From the NCBI RefSeq assembly GCF_001399685.1, contig NZ_JTHN01000029.1, forward strand, positions 1-64,000: a stretch of 64,000 bases of DNA, in the 5' to 3' direction. The stretch's first letter is position 1. Every line of letters begins with the position of its first letter. The DNA comes from Paenibacillus sp. A3. GTDB taxonomy: Bacteria; Bacillota; Bacilli; Paenibacillales; NBRC-103111. Under the pieces are notes generated by a model that searched no databases, had not been told where the DNA came from, and saw nothing but the letters and a program-made list of their open reading frames with translations. A program made the position numbers and the translations under genes. Of this stretch, positions 17,930 to 27,626 are shown one piece after another.

Positions 17930-19987
17930 CTATTTAATCAAGGCATTCGTATCGATAATTAACGCGACTTGTCCGTCTCCCAGAATGGTTGCGCCGGAAA
18001 CCGCAAACAGCTTGGTCAAATATTTGCCGAGCGTCTTCAGCACGATTTCCTGCTGGCCGATAAATTCGTCGACGACGAGCGCCGCCATTTTGTCGCCTTT
18101 GCGTATGATGACCACTTGCGTTTCGTTCTCGGAAATGTTCGTTCCTCCCGGCACATCGAACAGATCGGCCAAGGATACGAGCGGGATAACCCCGGTACGG
18201 TACTCGACCATGCGATTGCCGTGAACCGAGCGAATCTGTTCTTTACGGACAGCCATCGTTTCCACAATGGAAGAAAGCGGAATAGCGTACTTCTCGTTAT
18301 TGAGCCGGATCAGCATCGCCGAGATAATCGACAGCGTCAGCGGCAGCTGAACGGAAAATTTAGAGCCTTTCCCCCATTCCGAATCAACTTGGACTTGTCC
18401 GCCGAGACTTTGAATCTTCGTCTTCACGACATCAAGTCCGACCCCGCGGCCGGAAATATCCGATATTTTATCCGCCGTGCTGAAGCCGGAAGCAAAAATC
18501 AACTGATTGACCTCGTCATCCGTAATGCGCTCGGCTTGTTCCTTGGTCAATACGTTGTTTTCCAGAGCTTTTTTCAACACTTTGTCCCGGTTGATGCCGC
18601 GTCCGTCTTCCTCGATCTCGATAAACACATGGTTTCCGCTATGATACGCGCGCAGATGAATCGTTCCGGTCTCAGGCTTTCCGAGGGCAACGCGGTCGGC
18701 AGCCGGCTCCACGCCATGGTCGACGGCATTCCGGAGCAAGTGCACCAACGGATCGCCGATTTCGTCGATGACCGTCCGGTCCAATTCGGTATCGGCGCCG
18801 GTGATGATCAGATCTACCTTTTTGTCCAGCGTCTTCGCGACATCCCGGATCATACGCGGGAAACGGTTAAAGACGGTATCGATCGGCACCATGCGCAGCT
18901 TCAGTACGATATTTTGCAAATCGCTGCTGACCCTGGACATATGCTCGACGGTTTCCGTCAGTTCGCTGCGGCGAATTTCGCTGGCAAGCTGCTCCAACCG
19001 TACCCGGTCGATCAGCAGCTCGCTGAACAGGTTCATCAGCGTATCGAGCCGCTCGATGTCGACGCGGATCGTGCGTCCGGCTACAGGGGCACCTCCTGCG
19101 GCAGGTGCTTTTTTGGCTTCCTGCTTCGGCGCTTCCTGCGTCGATGCGGCGGCTGTCTCGGCTTGTGCCTGCGCTTGTGCGGCCGCTGCATTCGACCCGG
19201 AAGGCGGAGTCATGAGCTCCGTCAGCTTGGCCTGATCCAAAACGATGACGTCTACTTTATCGATTTCGGACACGCTCGCGACTTGCTTTTGCAGCTCGTC
19301 GGTGTCAATTTGGGATATGTAATAAACGACGAACGATTGATCGAATCGCTCCTGCTCGATATCTTCAACGGAAGGGTTGGACTTGATGACCTCTCCGTTC
19401 TGTTCAAGCACGTTGAATACCATATAAGCGCGCGCCGCTTTTAACACGCAATCTTGTCGAACCGTTACTTCGAGGCGAAGTACGGGAATGCCCGCTTCGA
19501 TGGACTGCTGAAGAATCGAATATTGAAATTCGTCAAGCTCTCCCCCGGCGACGGTTGTCTGCACCGCTTTGGCCGTCGCGCCTCCGGCTGCGCCACCCTT
19601 GGTGTAATCGCCGGAAACGATGGACTTGAGCGCGGCAACGATTTCGGTTACGTCCGCTTGGCCTGTGCCGCCCTGAATGATGTCCTCCACCATGGATTCC
19701 AAGGAATCCAGACTTTTGAACAGGCAGTCGAAAATAAACGAATCCATCTTCAGCTTATGGTTGCGGACGAGGTCCAGCACATTCTCCATCTCGTGAGTCA
19801 GCGACGCCAGATCCTCGAATCCCATCGTCGCCGACATTCCTTTCAACGTATGTGCCGACCGAAAAATATTTTGCACGATCGTGATGTCTTCCGGGCTGCT
19901 CTCCAGACTGAGCATCTGTTCGTTCATCGCTTGCAAGTGATCTCTCGACTCATCGATAAACATCGAGAGGTATTGATTCATTTCCAT
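17930..19987 (-). CDS. cheA: Chemotaxis histidine kinase CheA
   Basis: Kinase that phosphorylates CheY and CheB in response to receptors. The phospho-accepting His-46 lies in RSAHTLKGMSATMG (HPt domain, residues 1-105). A P2 response-regulator-binding domain follows (about 160-255), then an Ala/Gln/Pro linker, the P3 dimerisation helices (about 310-370), the HATPase with N box LLRNAVDHGVEP and G boxes GRGINRDK and DISGRGVGLDVV, and the CheW-like P5 domain from about 545. The length of 685 is normal. ATG follows GGAGGTGTAGAT. Confidence 0.97.
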   Translation of the reverse strand: MEMNQYLSMFIDESRDHLQAMNEQMLSLESSPEDITIVQNIFRSAHTLKGMSATMGFEDLASLTHEMENVLDLVRNHKLKMDSFIFDCLFKSLDSLESMVEDIIQGGTGQADVTEIVAALKSIVSGDYTKGGAAGGATAKAVQTTVAGGELDEFQYSILQQSIEAGIPVLRLEVTVRQDCVLKAARAYMVFNVLEQNGEVIKSNPSVEDIEQERFDQSFVVYYISQIDTDELQKQVASVSEIDKVDVIVLDQAKLTELMTPPSGSNAAAAQAQAQAETAAASTQEAPKQEAKKAPAAGGAPVAGRTIRVDIERLDTLMNLFSELLIDRVRLEQLASEIRRSELTETVEHMSRVSSDLQNIVLKLRMVPIDTVFNRFPRMIRDVAKTLDKKVDLIITGADTELDRTVIDEIGDPLVHLLRNAVDHGVEPAADRVALGKPETGTIHLRAYHSGNHVFIEIEEDGRGINRDKVLKKALENNVLTKEQAERITDDEVNQLIFASGFSTADKISDISGRGVGLDVVKTKIQSLGGQVQVDSEWGKGSKFSVQLPLTLSIISAMLIRLNNEKYAIPLSSIVETMAVRKEQIRSVHGNRMVEYRTGVIPLVSLADLFDVPGGTNISENETQVVIIRKGDKMAALVVDEFIGQQEIVLKTLGKYLTKLFAVSGATILGDGQVALIIDTNALIK

Positions 19988-20035
19988 ATCTACACCTCCA
20001 TCAGAGTAATTGTTCTATCAAAGCTTACCCGGAAG

Positions 20036-21151
20036 TCAGGGCTCGCGGGCGACGGCTTGTACCAGCTTCGCGGTAATTTCTTGCTGGGGGAGCACATGCG
20101 TTACGCAATTCAGCTCCACCGCCGCACGGGGCATCCCGTAAACGATGCAGGTGTCCTCCGATTCGGCGATCGTCGTTACGGCTCCGGATTGCTTCAGCGC
20201 CAGCATCCCTTTGGCTCCGTCGGAGCCCATACCGGTCATAAGTACGATGTGGCGTTTAAGCTCCCTCATCGGCAGCAGCGATTCGAAAAGCACGTCGACC
20301 GACGGCCGGTGTCCGCCGCGCGGATCTTCTTTTGTCAGATGGATCTTGTAAGAATGGTTCCCATTGCGGGCTACGGTCATATGATAGCCGCCAGGAGCGA
20401 CATAAGCGGTGCCGCTCTCCAGAATCATGCCGGCTTCCGCCTCAACCACCCGCAGCCTTGAAACGGAATCGAGCCGCTGCGCCAGCGACTTGGTAAAGTT
20501 AGGAGGCATATGCTGGACGATAACGACCGGAGCGGGAAAGTGCTCCGGGAAATCGGACAACACCTGGTGCAGCGCCCGAGGCCCCCCGGTCGAGGTGCCG
20601 ATGGCGACGATATGTTCGAATCCTGCCGTACCTGTAGCGGGGCGCCGTTCCATTCTTGGGGCCGGTTCCGAGAACGGCCGCGGATCTTTCGGCATCTCCG
20701 GCGCTTTCAGCGACGGCCTGCTCAACGCGGAACGCGACAGCTTGCGCATGTTCGTTTTTACCGCGATGTGCAGTTTTTCGAGCAGCAGTTGCTTGACTTT
20801 ATGCAAATCGAGTGAAATCGAACCCGACGGTTTTCCGACGAAATCGACAGCCCCCCATTCGAGCGCTTTGATGGTCTCCGCCGCGCCTTCTTGGGTCAGA
20901 CTGCTTAACATGATGACCGGAACCGGGTGCTCATTCATGATCGCGCGAAGCGCATCCAACCCGTTCATTTCCGGCATCTCAATATCCATGGTGACAGCAT
21001 GGGGATTCAATTTTTTGACCAGCTCGACGGCTTCCTTGCCGTTTTTTGCGGTTCCTACTACCCGCAGCGCCGGGTCCCCCGATATAAGGTCGGTGATGAT
21101 TTTTCTCATAAAAACCGAATCATCCACCACGAGCACATCATAAGGCTGCAT
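20036..21151 (-). CDS. cheB: Protein-glutamate methylesterase/deamidase CheB
   Basis: Two-domain adaptation enzyme. The N-terminal receiver has VVDDSVFMRK and the phospho-Asp in TMDIEMPEMNGLDAL. The C-terminal methylesterase has catalytic Ser in IGTSTGGPRAL, His in VQHMPPNFT and Asp in MTGMGSDGAKGM. The linker around residues 130-170 is Pro/Arg-rich. ATG at 21151 lies 8 nt after GGAG; a GTG at 21160 overlaps that site. The protein is 371 residues. It follows flhG and precedes cheA. Confidence 0.96.
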   Translation of the reverse strand: MQPYDVLVVDDSVFMRKIITDLISGDPALRVVGTAKNGKEAVELVKKLNPHAVTMDIEMPEMNGLDALRAIMNEHPVPVIMLSSLTQEGAAETIKALEWGAVDFVGKPSGSISLDLHKVKQLLLEKLHIAVKTNMRKLSRSALSRPSLKAPEMPKDPRPFSEPAPRMERRPATGTAGFEHIVAIGTSTGGPRALHQVLSDFPEHFPAPVVIVQHMPPNFTKSLAQRLDSVSRLRVVEAEAGMILESGTAYVAPGGYHMTVARNGNHSYKIHLTKEDPRGGHRPSVDVLFESLLPMRELKRHIVLMTGMGSDGAKGMLALKQSGAVTTIAESEDTCIVYGMPRAAVELNCVTHVLPQQEITAKLVQAVAREP

Positions 21152-21211
21152 ACGTTTCACTCCTCTGCGTTGTGTCTGAAATCTGAAGGTCGGAGGACGT
21201 TCTCTTTTCTT

Positions 21212-22081
21212 TTATTTAAGCAGCTTAATCATTCGGTTCAAGAAGCCTTTGACCGCCCCCGAGCTCATGTCCGCCGGCTTTTGGTTCGCAATAAAATCAT
21301 CGGTCAGATCGTAGATCGATTTGGATGCGCCGCTCGACGGAAAAGCTACGGTAAAAGGCACCTGCTTTTTTACGGCTTTGGATACCGCAGCATCATCAAG
21401 CACGTAGCCGATGGTTGGAATGTCCAGATTCAAAAATTGCTTGGCGACCATGCTGATCTTTTCGGCGGTTTGCCTGCCTTCCCGCCAATCGGTCACCCGA
21501 TTGACGACCAGCCGGAAGCGAATGTCGTAATCCATCGCGCTTACCATTTTAATAATGGCATACGCGTCGGTAATCGAGGTCGGCTCCGGCGTCGTCACCA
21601 CGATCGTTTCTTGTGCGGCAACGATAAACTTGAGCGTTTCTTTCGACAACCCGGCCCCCGTATCGAAAATGATAAAGTCCGCATGTCCGTTCAGCTGACC
21701 GATTTGCTCTTGAAAATAATCCAATTGTTCCTCGGACAGCCGGATCAGGTCGTTGAAACCTGAGCCTCCTGCAATAAATTGCAAATCGTTATAGCCCTTA
21801 TGAATGATGTCCCAAATTGTCTTTTCCTTTTTCAACAAATGATACAAATTGTACTTCGGCGTAATGCCCATGAGCACGTCGATATTGGCCAGACCGATAT
21901 CGGCGTCGAAAACGAGTACCTTGAACCCTTTTTTTTGAAGCGCAAGAGCAAAATTAAGTGTAAAGTTCGATTTGCCGACCCCGCCCTTACCGCTTGTAAC
22001 GGCGAGAATGCGTGTCGGCTTTACTGCGGAGTTGGCTCGATGCCTGATCAGATTCCGAAGCTCTTGTGCCTGATCATTCAT
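21212..22081 (-). CDS. flhG: MinD-like flagellar ATPase FlhG (YlxH)
   Basis: ParA/MinD-class ATPase that sets flagellar number and pattern through FlhF and the C-ring proteins. The deviant Walker A TSGKGGVGKSNFTLN, the Asp in FDADIGLANIDVLMG and IIFDTGAGLS are intact. The extreme N terminus carries the DQAxxLR motif (NDQAQELRNL), which in B. subtilis stimulates the FlhF GTPase. A C-terminal membrane-targeting amphipathic helix is likely at AVKGFLNRMIKLLK. It overlaps flhF by 8 bp. Confidence 0.95.
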   Translation of the reverse strand: MNDQAQELRNLIRHRANSAVKPTRILAVTSGKGGVGKSNFTLNFALALQKKGFKVLVFDADIGLANIDVLMGITPKYNLYHLLKKEKTIWDIIHKGYNDLQFIAGGSGFNDLIRLSEEQLDYFQEQIGQLNGHADFIIFDTGAGLSKETLKFIVAAQETIVVTTPEPTSITDAYAIIKMVSAMDYDIRFRLVVNRVTDWREGRQTAEKISMVAKQFLNLDIPTIGYVLDDAAVSKAVKKQVPFTVAFPSSGASKSIYDLTDDFIANQKPADMSSGAVKGFLNRMIKLLK

Positions 22082-23372
22082 GGTTGTTATCCTCCAGAAT
22101 CCAATCGATCAGCTGCCTCTCGTTCAACTCCTCGATATCGTCGGGAACGCTCTGTCCGTTGGCGATATAAGAAGTCTGCAATCCGAAATCGCGGATTAGG
22201 TTAACGACGGCGCCGTACGAATCGGTCTCGTCCCTTTTCGTAAACAATACTTTATTTAACTTGAACTTGCTGAAGTTGTATGTAATGGCCTTCATATCTT
22301 TATATTTGGTCGTTAAGCTGAGCACCAGAAACGTTTCGCTCTTCCCTTCGGATTGAAGCAGCGCATTGAGCTCCGATACGTACATCTCGTTGCGGAAGTT
22401 TCGACCGGCCGTATCCATAAAAATAAGATCACAGTCTTTCAAATTCTCGAGTGCCTTGTTCAAATCCAGCGGAGAAAAGACAACCTCAAGCGGAACGTTC
22501 AAAATGGTGGCGTACGTCTTGAGCTGCTCCACCGCGGCGATGCGGTACGTATCCGAGGTGATGAACCCGACCTTGCGGCGGTGCTTCAGCACTTGTTCGG
22601 CTGCCAGCTTGGCAATCGTTGTCGTTTTGCCTACGCCTGTAGGCCCGACAAAATGAGCGATTCGGGTATCGGAAGCGATCCCTTTGCCGCCCTGCGGCTG
22701 AAGCAGCGTTTGAAGCTGCGTCCGGATAGAATGGACAGCGAATTGTTCCGTGATCGGAACGTCTTCGGTTTCGGCTTCCTCCGATACCCGGTCCAGAAGC
22801 TCCCGGACCATCTGCGAGTCGATCTCCTGATCGAGCAGCCGGCGCTCCAGTTCCACTAAGACCGGATCTTGGGCTGCCTCGGGCATACGCTGTGAAGAAA
22901 GCTTCTGCATCATTTCTTTCATTTGCTTGATCTCTTCTAGCAGCGTATCTTCCTTGGCTCTGCTGCTGACGGATGCCGGCGGTGCCCCAACAGGGCCGGC
23001 CTGAGGAGGCGGGCTTGCCGGGAGCACGTCCGGCACTTCGGGAAACGACAGCGTCGGCTGCGCTTCCCGCTCCCGTTCCCGCTGCACCCCGTAAGCGGCA
23101 GCTGCAGCCGTACTCCCCACAAGCGCATTAGCCGCCGGGGCAGCCGGCTTCGCCAAGGTAGCGGTGGCCGACCTGCCGGAAGCCGGCTGTCCGCTTCCGG
23201 CCGCCGAATCCGTGGCAGCGATCACTTCGATCTTTTTCTTCGAAAACATGCCGAGAAATCCGCCGGAACGAATTTCTTTCGTATTGATGATGACAGCGTC
23301 TTTTCCGAGGTCCGTGCGAATTTTTTGCAAGGCATCCGGCATGGAGTCTACGACATATCGCTTTACTCTCAT
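22074..23372 (-). CDS. flhF: SRP-like GTPase FlhF
   Basis: Third SRP-type GTPase, which places flagellar basal bodies. After a basic N-terminal region (MRVKRYVVDSMPDALQKIR) comes a long Ala/Pro linker (about 75-150), then the NG domain: G1 [34 protein letters not shown]3 DTAGRNF and the TKRDETDSYG guanine-specificity region. The length of 432 exceeds the 366 of B. subtilis, mostly through the linker. It overlaps flhA by 4 bp (ATGA) and flhG by 8 bp. Confidence 0.96.
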   Translation of the reverse strand: MRVKRYVVDSMPDALQKIRTDLGKDAVIINTKEIRSGGFLGMFSKKKIEVIAATDSAAGSGQPASGRSATATLAKPAAPAANALVGSTAAAAAYGVQREREREAQPTLSFPEVPDVLPASPPPQAGPVGAPPASVSSRAKEDTLLEEIKQMKEMMQKLSSQRMPEAAQDPVLVELERRLLDQEIDSQMVRELLDRVSEEAETEDVPITEQFAVHSIRTQLQTLLQPQGGKGIASDTRIAHFVGPTGVGKTTTIAKLAAEQVLKHRRKVGFITSDTYRIAAVEQLKTYATILNVPLEVVFSPLDLNKALENLKDCDLIFMDTAGRNFRNEMYVSELNALLQSEGKSETFLVLSLTTKYKDMKAITYNFSKFKLNKVLFTKRDETDSYGAVVNLIRDFGLQTSYIANGQSVPDDIEELNERQLIDWILEDNNHE

Positions 23373-25402
23373 AGATTAACAACCCCCATGCTCTGAATTT
23401 CAACGCTCGGTTCCAGCTCGCTGTAAGATAAGACCGGAATGTCCTGCATCGTGCGTTCAAGCAGCTGCCTCAAGTACATGCGTATGGTGGGCGAGGTGAG
23501 AACGATCGGCTGCTGCCCTGCTTGAAGCAGCTTGGTTACTTGATCGGTAACCTTCTGATAGATCACTTGGCTGGACGTCGGATCGAGCGCGAGATAGCTG
23601 CCCTGATCCGATTGCTGTACCGATTCCGCAATTTTTTTCTCGAGCGTCGGCCCGACCGTAATAACTTTCAACGACTCGCCGCCGGTCGTGTACTGCTGCG
23701 TAATTTGTCTGGATAATCCCTGCCGGACATATTCCGTCAGCACTTCCGGATCCTTCGTGTACGTGCCGTAATCGGCGAGCGTCTCCAGAATGGTGACGAG
23801 ATCGCGGACGGATATTTTTTCGCGAAGCAGCTTGACCAGCACTTTTTGCACGTCGCCTATCGACAGAACGTTCGGGATTAAATCCTCGACCAGCGCCGGG
23901 TGATTCTCCTTGACGTTCTCGATAAGCGCCTTCGTTTCCTGACGGCCCAGAAGCTCGTGAGCGTGCTTCTTAATAATTTCCGTCAAATGCGTTGCTACGA
24001 CGGATGGCGGATCGACAACCGTGTAGCCGGAAAGCTCGGCCCGTTCCTTCGTCGGTTCGTCAATCCATAGCGCCGGCAGCCCGAAGGCCGGCTCCAGCGT
24101 ATCGATCCCGGTAATCGAATCGTCGTCGATTCCTGGACTCATCGCCAAATAGTGACCGAGTAGCAAATCGCCGCGTGCGACCGTATTGCCTTTAATTTTA
24201 ATGACATATTCGTTCGGTCGCAGTTGAATGTTATCGCGAATCCGGATCACCGGCACGACGATTCCGAGCTCGAGTGCGCACTGTCTGCGGATGAGGATTA
24301 CGCGATCGAGCAGGTCGCCGCCCTGCTGCGTATCCGCCAGCGGGATAAGTCCGTATCCGAATTCGAACTCGATCGGATCAACCTGCAGCAAGCCGATGAC
24401 ACTTTCGGGGCTTCGTACTTCTTCGATTTGCTGTTCCTCCTCAAGCTGGACTTCAGCGGCTTGCTTGCGGTTCATCGTCTGCTGCATTTTGTAAGCTGCG
24501 AATGCAAGCATGGCAGCGATCGGCAATGTAGTGATCAGATGGATCGGCGTGAAAATGCCCAGCGCCGTAATCGTTCCCGCTACAATATAAAGCAGCTTCG
24601 GATACGAAAAGATTTGCGATGTCAAGTCGTGGGCCAAGTTTCCTTCGGAAGCCGCCCTCGTCACGATAATCCCCGCTGCGGTAGAGATCAGCAGTGCCGG
24701 AATTTGACTGACGAGACCGTCCCCGATCGTTAGGATCGAATAGAGCGCTCCCGCTTCACTAAGCGACATCCCTTTCATCGCCATTCCGATAATCAAGCCG
24801 CCGATGATATTGATCAGCAGCATGATAATGCCGGCGATCGCATCCCCTTTCACGAACTTGCTCGCACCGTCCATCGCGCCGTAAAAGTCGGCCTCACGCG
24901 AAATTTTCTCGCGTCGTTCTCTGGCCTGCTGTTCGTTGATCAGCCCTGCGTTCAAATCCGCGTCGATACTCATCTGTTTCCCCGGCATCGCGTCGAGCGT
25001 AAACCGTGCGGCTACCTCGGCAACCCGCTCCGAGCCTTTGGTAATGACGATAAACTGCACCAGCACCAAGATGATAAATACCACAAAACCGACGACAATG
25101 TTGCCCTGGGCAACGAACGATCCGAAGGTGCTGACCACGTTGCCCGCGTCCCCATGGGCCAAAATGTTTCTGGTTGTCGATACGTTCAGCGCAAGCCGGA
25201 ACAAGGTGGTGATGAGCAGGAGCGACGGAAAGATGGAGAACTGAAGCGCGTCCTGTGTGTTCATGCCGATCAAAATGATCATGAGAGCAGCCGATATGTT
25301 GATAATCAGCAGGACATCCAGCAACCATATCGGCAGCGGGACGACCATCATCAGAACGATGCCGATCACGCCGATCAGCACGACCAGGTCTTTTGCTTTC
25401 AT
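23369..25402 (-). CDS. flhA: Flagellar type III export protein FlhA
   Basis: Main membrane component of the flagellar export gate; uses proton motive force. About eight transmembrane segments lie in residues 1-320, with the FHIPEP signature region FSIFPSLLLITTLFRLALNV and the conserved cytoplasmic loop PGKQMSIDADLNAGLI. The C-terminal half is the ring-forming cytoplasmic domain that docks chaperone-substrate complexes. The length of 677 is normal. ATG follows AAAGGAGGACACCCTGCA. Confidence 0.97.
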   Translation of the reverse strand: MKAKDLVVLIGVIGIVLMMVVPLPIWLLDVLLIINISAALMIILIGMNTQDALQFSIFPSLLLITTLFRLALNVSTTRNILAHGDAGNVVSTFGSFVAQGNIVVGFVVFIILVLVQFIVITKGSERVAEVAARFTLDAMPGKQMSIDADLNAGLINEQQARERREKISREADFYGAMDGASKFVKGDAIAGIIMLLINIIGGLIIGMAMKGMSLSEAGALYSILTIGDGLVSQIPALLISTAAGIIVTRAASEGNLAHDLTSQIFSYPKLLYIVAGTITALGIFTPIHLITTLPIAAMLAFAAYKMQQTMNRKQAAEVQLEEEQQIEEVRSPESVIGLLQVDPIEFEFGYGLIPLADTQQGGDLLDRVILIRRQCALELGIVVPVIRIRDNIQLRPNEYVIKIKGNTVARGDLLLGHYLAMSPGIDDDSITGIDTLEPAFGLPALWIDEPTKERAELSGYTVVDPPSVVATHLTEIIKKHAHELLGRQETKALIENVKENHPALVEDLIPNVLSIGDVQKVLVKLLREKISVRDLVTILETLADYGTYTKDPEVLTEYVRQGLSRQITQQYTTGGESLKVITVGPTLEKKIAESVQQSDQGSYLALDPTSSQVIYQKVTDQVTKLLQAGQQPIVLTSPTIRMYLRQLLERTMQDIPVLSYSELEPSVEIQSMGVVNL

Positions 25403-25426
25403 TGCAGGGTGTCCTCCTTTCCGGGA

Positions 25427-26518
25427 TTAATTCGCTTTTCCTTTAACTTTGTATACGTATGCCAGCACCTCGGCTACGGCCTGAAACATATCGGCCGGTA
25501 TCGATTCTCCGATCTCAACCTGCGCGTATAACGCGCGGGCGAGCGGTTTGTTTTCCATCGTTATGATGCCGTTATCCTTGGCAATCTGCCTTATCTTCAA
25601 GGCGATGTAATCGGTCCCCTTGGCGATAACGGTAGGCGCCTGCATCTTGGAGGCATCGTATTGAAGCGCGACGGCAAAGTGCGTCGGGTTCGTGATGACG
25701 ACGTCCGCTTTAGGAACGTCCTGCATCATCCGCTGCAGTGCCATGCGGCGCTGCTTCTCGCGGATCTTTCCTTTAATCAGCGGATCCCCTTCCGTTTTCT
25801 TGTATTCGTCTTTAATATCCTGCTTGGACATCCGCAAGCTCTTCTCATACTCATAGCGCTGATAAATGTAATCCAAAATTGACATGACGATCAGTATCAA
25901 TCCAATTTTAATCCCCAGTTGCAGCGTCAAGGAAGCAGTGAAAGCGATGATTTCTTCCAACGGCAGCCGCGCAAGCTGCAATATGTTGTCCTTTTCCGCC
26001 ATTAACGTCGTATAGACAACAACTCCGATTACCGTCATCTTGAGCACCGATTTTAGAAAATCGACGATGGCCCGCATGGAGAACAGCCGCTTCGCCCCTT
26101 CGAGGGGGTTAATTTTGCTAAACTTCATCATGAGCGGTTCGCCCGTAAACAAAAAGCCGATCTGCACATAATTTCCAACAACGCCGATGACCATCGAGAT
26201 CAAAAAAATCGGACCGAGAATCAACAACATTTGTGTGGCGATCTTTTCGAATAACACCATACTGTTATCCATGGTGACGTTCATATTGAGAAAATCGATG
26301 AAGATCGAGCGAAACAAACCGACGAGTCGCTCTTTCATGTAGCCTCCGAACAAGAAAAACGATAAGAAGGAGAAAAACAAGATGAAGGCGGCCGGCACTT
26401 CCATGCTTTTGGCTACTTGCCCTTTTTTGCGGGCTTCTTGTTTTTTCTTAGGCGTCGCCGCTTCCGTTTTCTCTCCCGAGAACAATTGCAAATCCAGCTT
26501 TAAACGTAATGCAGCCAC
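25427..26518 (-). CDS. flhB: Flagellar export switch protein FlhB
   Basis: Controls the change from rod/hook to filament export by self-cleavage. Residues about 30-215 contain four membrane segments. The autocleavage motif is present as VVITNPTHFAVAL (cleaved Asn-Pro) and the cytoplasmic export domain follows. GTG at 26518 lies 6 nt after GGAGG; a GTG five codons upstream overlaps that site. The predicted protein is 363 residues and starts close to the family norm (LDLQLFSGEKTEAATPKK). Confidence 0.95.
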   Translation of the reverse strand: MAALRLKLDLQLFSGEKTEAATPKKKQEARKKGQVAKSMEVPAAFILFFSFLSFFLFGGYMKERLVGLFRSIFIDFLNMNVTMDNSMVLFEKIATQMLLILGPIFLISMVIGVVGNYVQIGFLFTGEPLMMKFSKINPLEGAKRLFSMRAIVDFLKSVLKMTVIGVVVYTTLMAEKDNILQLARLPLEEIIAFTASLTLQLGIKIGLILIVMSILDYIYQRYEYEKSLRMSKQDIKDEYKKTEGDPLIKGKIREKQRRMALQRMMQDVPKADVVITNPTHFAVALQYDASKMQAPTVIAKGTDYIALKIRQIAKDNGIITMENKPLARALYAQVEIGESIPADMFQAVAEVLAYVYKVKGKAN

Positions 26519-26536
26519 GGCCTGCCTCCTCACACG

Positions 26537-27328
26537 CTAACTGCCAGCGAACAATCCGAAAAACTTGGCCATCGTTTCCAGCATGGTCGAGAATTTCTCT
26601 TTGTAGATCAATTCGTACCCTGGAAACAGGAGAAGCAGCAGAATAAAACCAACGATAATCTTCACCGGAATCCCGATGACGAAAATGTTGAACTGCGGGG
26701 CTACCCGAGCGAGAAGCCCAAGACCGACATCGGTCAGAAACATCGCGACGACAAGCGGCGCCGCCATTTGAAAGCTTATGGCAAATACTTGAGAGAACGT
26801 CTTCAGCATAAAGTCCGAAAGCTGACCGTTATAATTTTTAACAAACAAATCGTTATTCAAAGGAATCCATTCGTAGCTTCGCATAATTCCTTCGAGCAAG
26901 TAATGATGACCGTTGAAGCTTAAAAACAACAGCATGGCGATCATGTACTTCAAGTTGCCCAGAATCGGACTTTGCGCTCCTGTCAGCGGATCGATCACGT
27001 TCGCTATACCGAACCCCATCTGAAGGTCGATGAACGAACCGGAAATCTGAACGACCTGGAAGAACATATAAGCTATGAACCCCAGACATAGTCCCACAAG
27101 CACTTCCCGGAAAACGGAAAGAATATACAATGAATCCATAGCCACAGGCGTCGCCAGCCCAATGCTGAAGAAAGTAATAAAAGCAACGAAAAACGATAGC
27201 CCTACTTTCAGCTGCATCGGCACATTACGGGCCGCAAATACGGGAGCAACGACAAAAAACGAAGAAATCCGACAAAAAAACAACAAAAATCCAGGAAGAT
27301 ACTGCAAAACCCACTCCATTTCACCCAC
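26537..27328 (-). CDS. fliR: Flagellar export gate protein FliR
   Basis: Integral membrane part of the FliPQR export gate. It has 260-263 residues with about six hydrophobic segments and conserved RISSFFVVAPVFAARNVP near the N terminus and GLGLLARVAPQFNIFVIGIP near the C terminus. The start is open between GTG at 27328 and ATG at 27319; neither has a strong ribosome site, which suggests coupling to fliQ, whose stop lies 3 bp upstream. Confidence 0.95.
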   Translation of the reverse strand: MGEMEWVLQYLPGFLLFFCRISSFFVVAPVFAARNVPMQLKVGLSFFVAFITFFSIGLATPVAMDSLYILSVFREVLVGLCLGFIAYMFFQVVQISGSFIDLQMGFGIANVIDPLTGAQSPILGNLKYMIAMLLFLSFNGHHYLLEGIMRSYEWIPLNNDLFVKNYNGQLSDFMLKTFSQVFAISFQMAAPLVVAMFLTDVGLGLLARVAPQFNIFVIGIPVKIIVGFILLLLLFPGYELIYKEKFSTMLETMAKFFGLFAGS

Positions 27329-27331
27329 AAC

Positions 27332-27601
27332 CTATCCCACGTATTTATACAGGTTATTCAACAGATTATAGGTAAAATCAACGAGTGTCGTCAGGATCCA
27401 AGGACCGAATATAAGTATCGCAAGCAGCACAACGACGATTTTCGGAACAAAGGCAAGGGTCTGCTCCTGGATTTGCGTCGTCGCTTGAAACACACTGATG
27501 ATCAAGCCGACCGCCAGCGCCAGCACCATCATCGGAGCGCTGGCTTTAAGCGTGGTGTATACCGCTTCTCCGGCTAATCTGATTACAAATTCCGAGCTCA
27601 A
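27332..27601 (-). CDS. fliQ: Flagellar export gate protein FliQ
   Basis: Two-helix membrane subunit of the export gate. TTG at 27601 lies 7-8 nt after GGGAGGAG and gives 89 residues, the exact family size; the frame is open further upstream but that part is basic and unrelated. Conserved features are the first helix PMMVLALAVGLIISVFQATTQ and the second KIVVVLLAILIFGPWIL. The gene lies 25 bp after fliP and 3 bp before fliR. Confidence 0.96.
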   Translation of the reverse strand: MSSEFVIRLAGEAVYTTLKASAPMMVLALAVGLIISVFQATTQIQEQTLAFVPKIVVVLLAILIFGPWILTTLVDFTYNLLNNLYKYVG

Positions 27602-27626
27602 TGCGCTCTCCTCCCGGCTGGTCCGT

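Noticed and set aside
17969-19444. Long plus-strand open frame opposite cheA
   Set aside because: CheA is complete and typical on the minus strand; the antisense product is His/Arg-rich and unlike any family.
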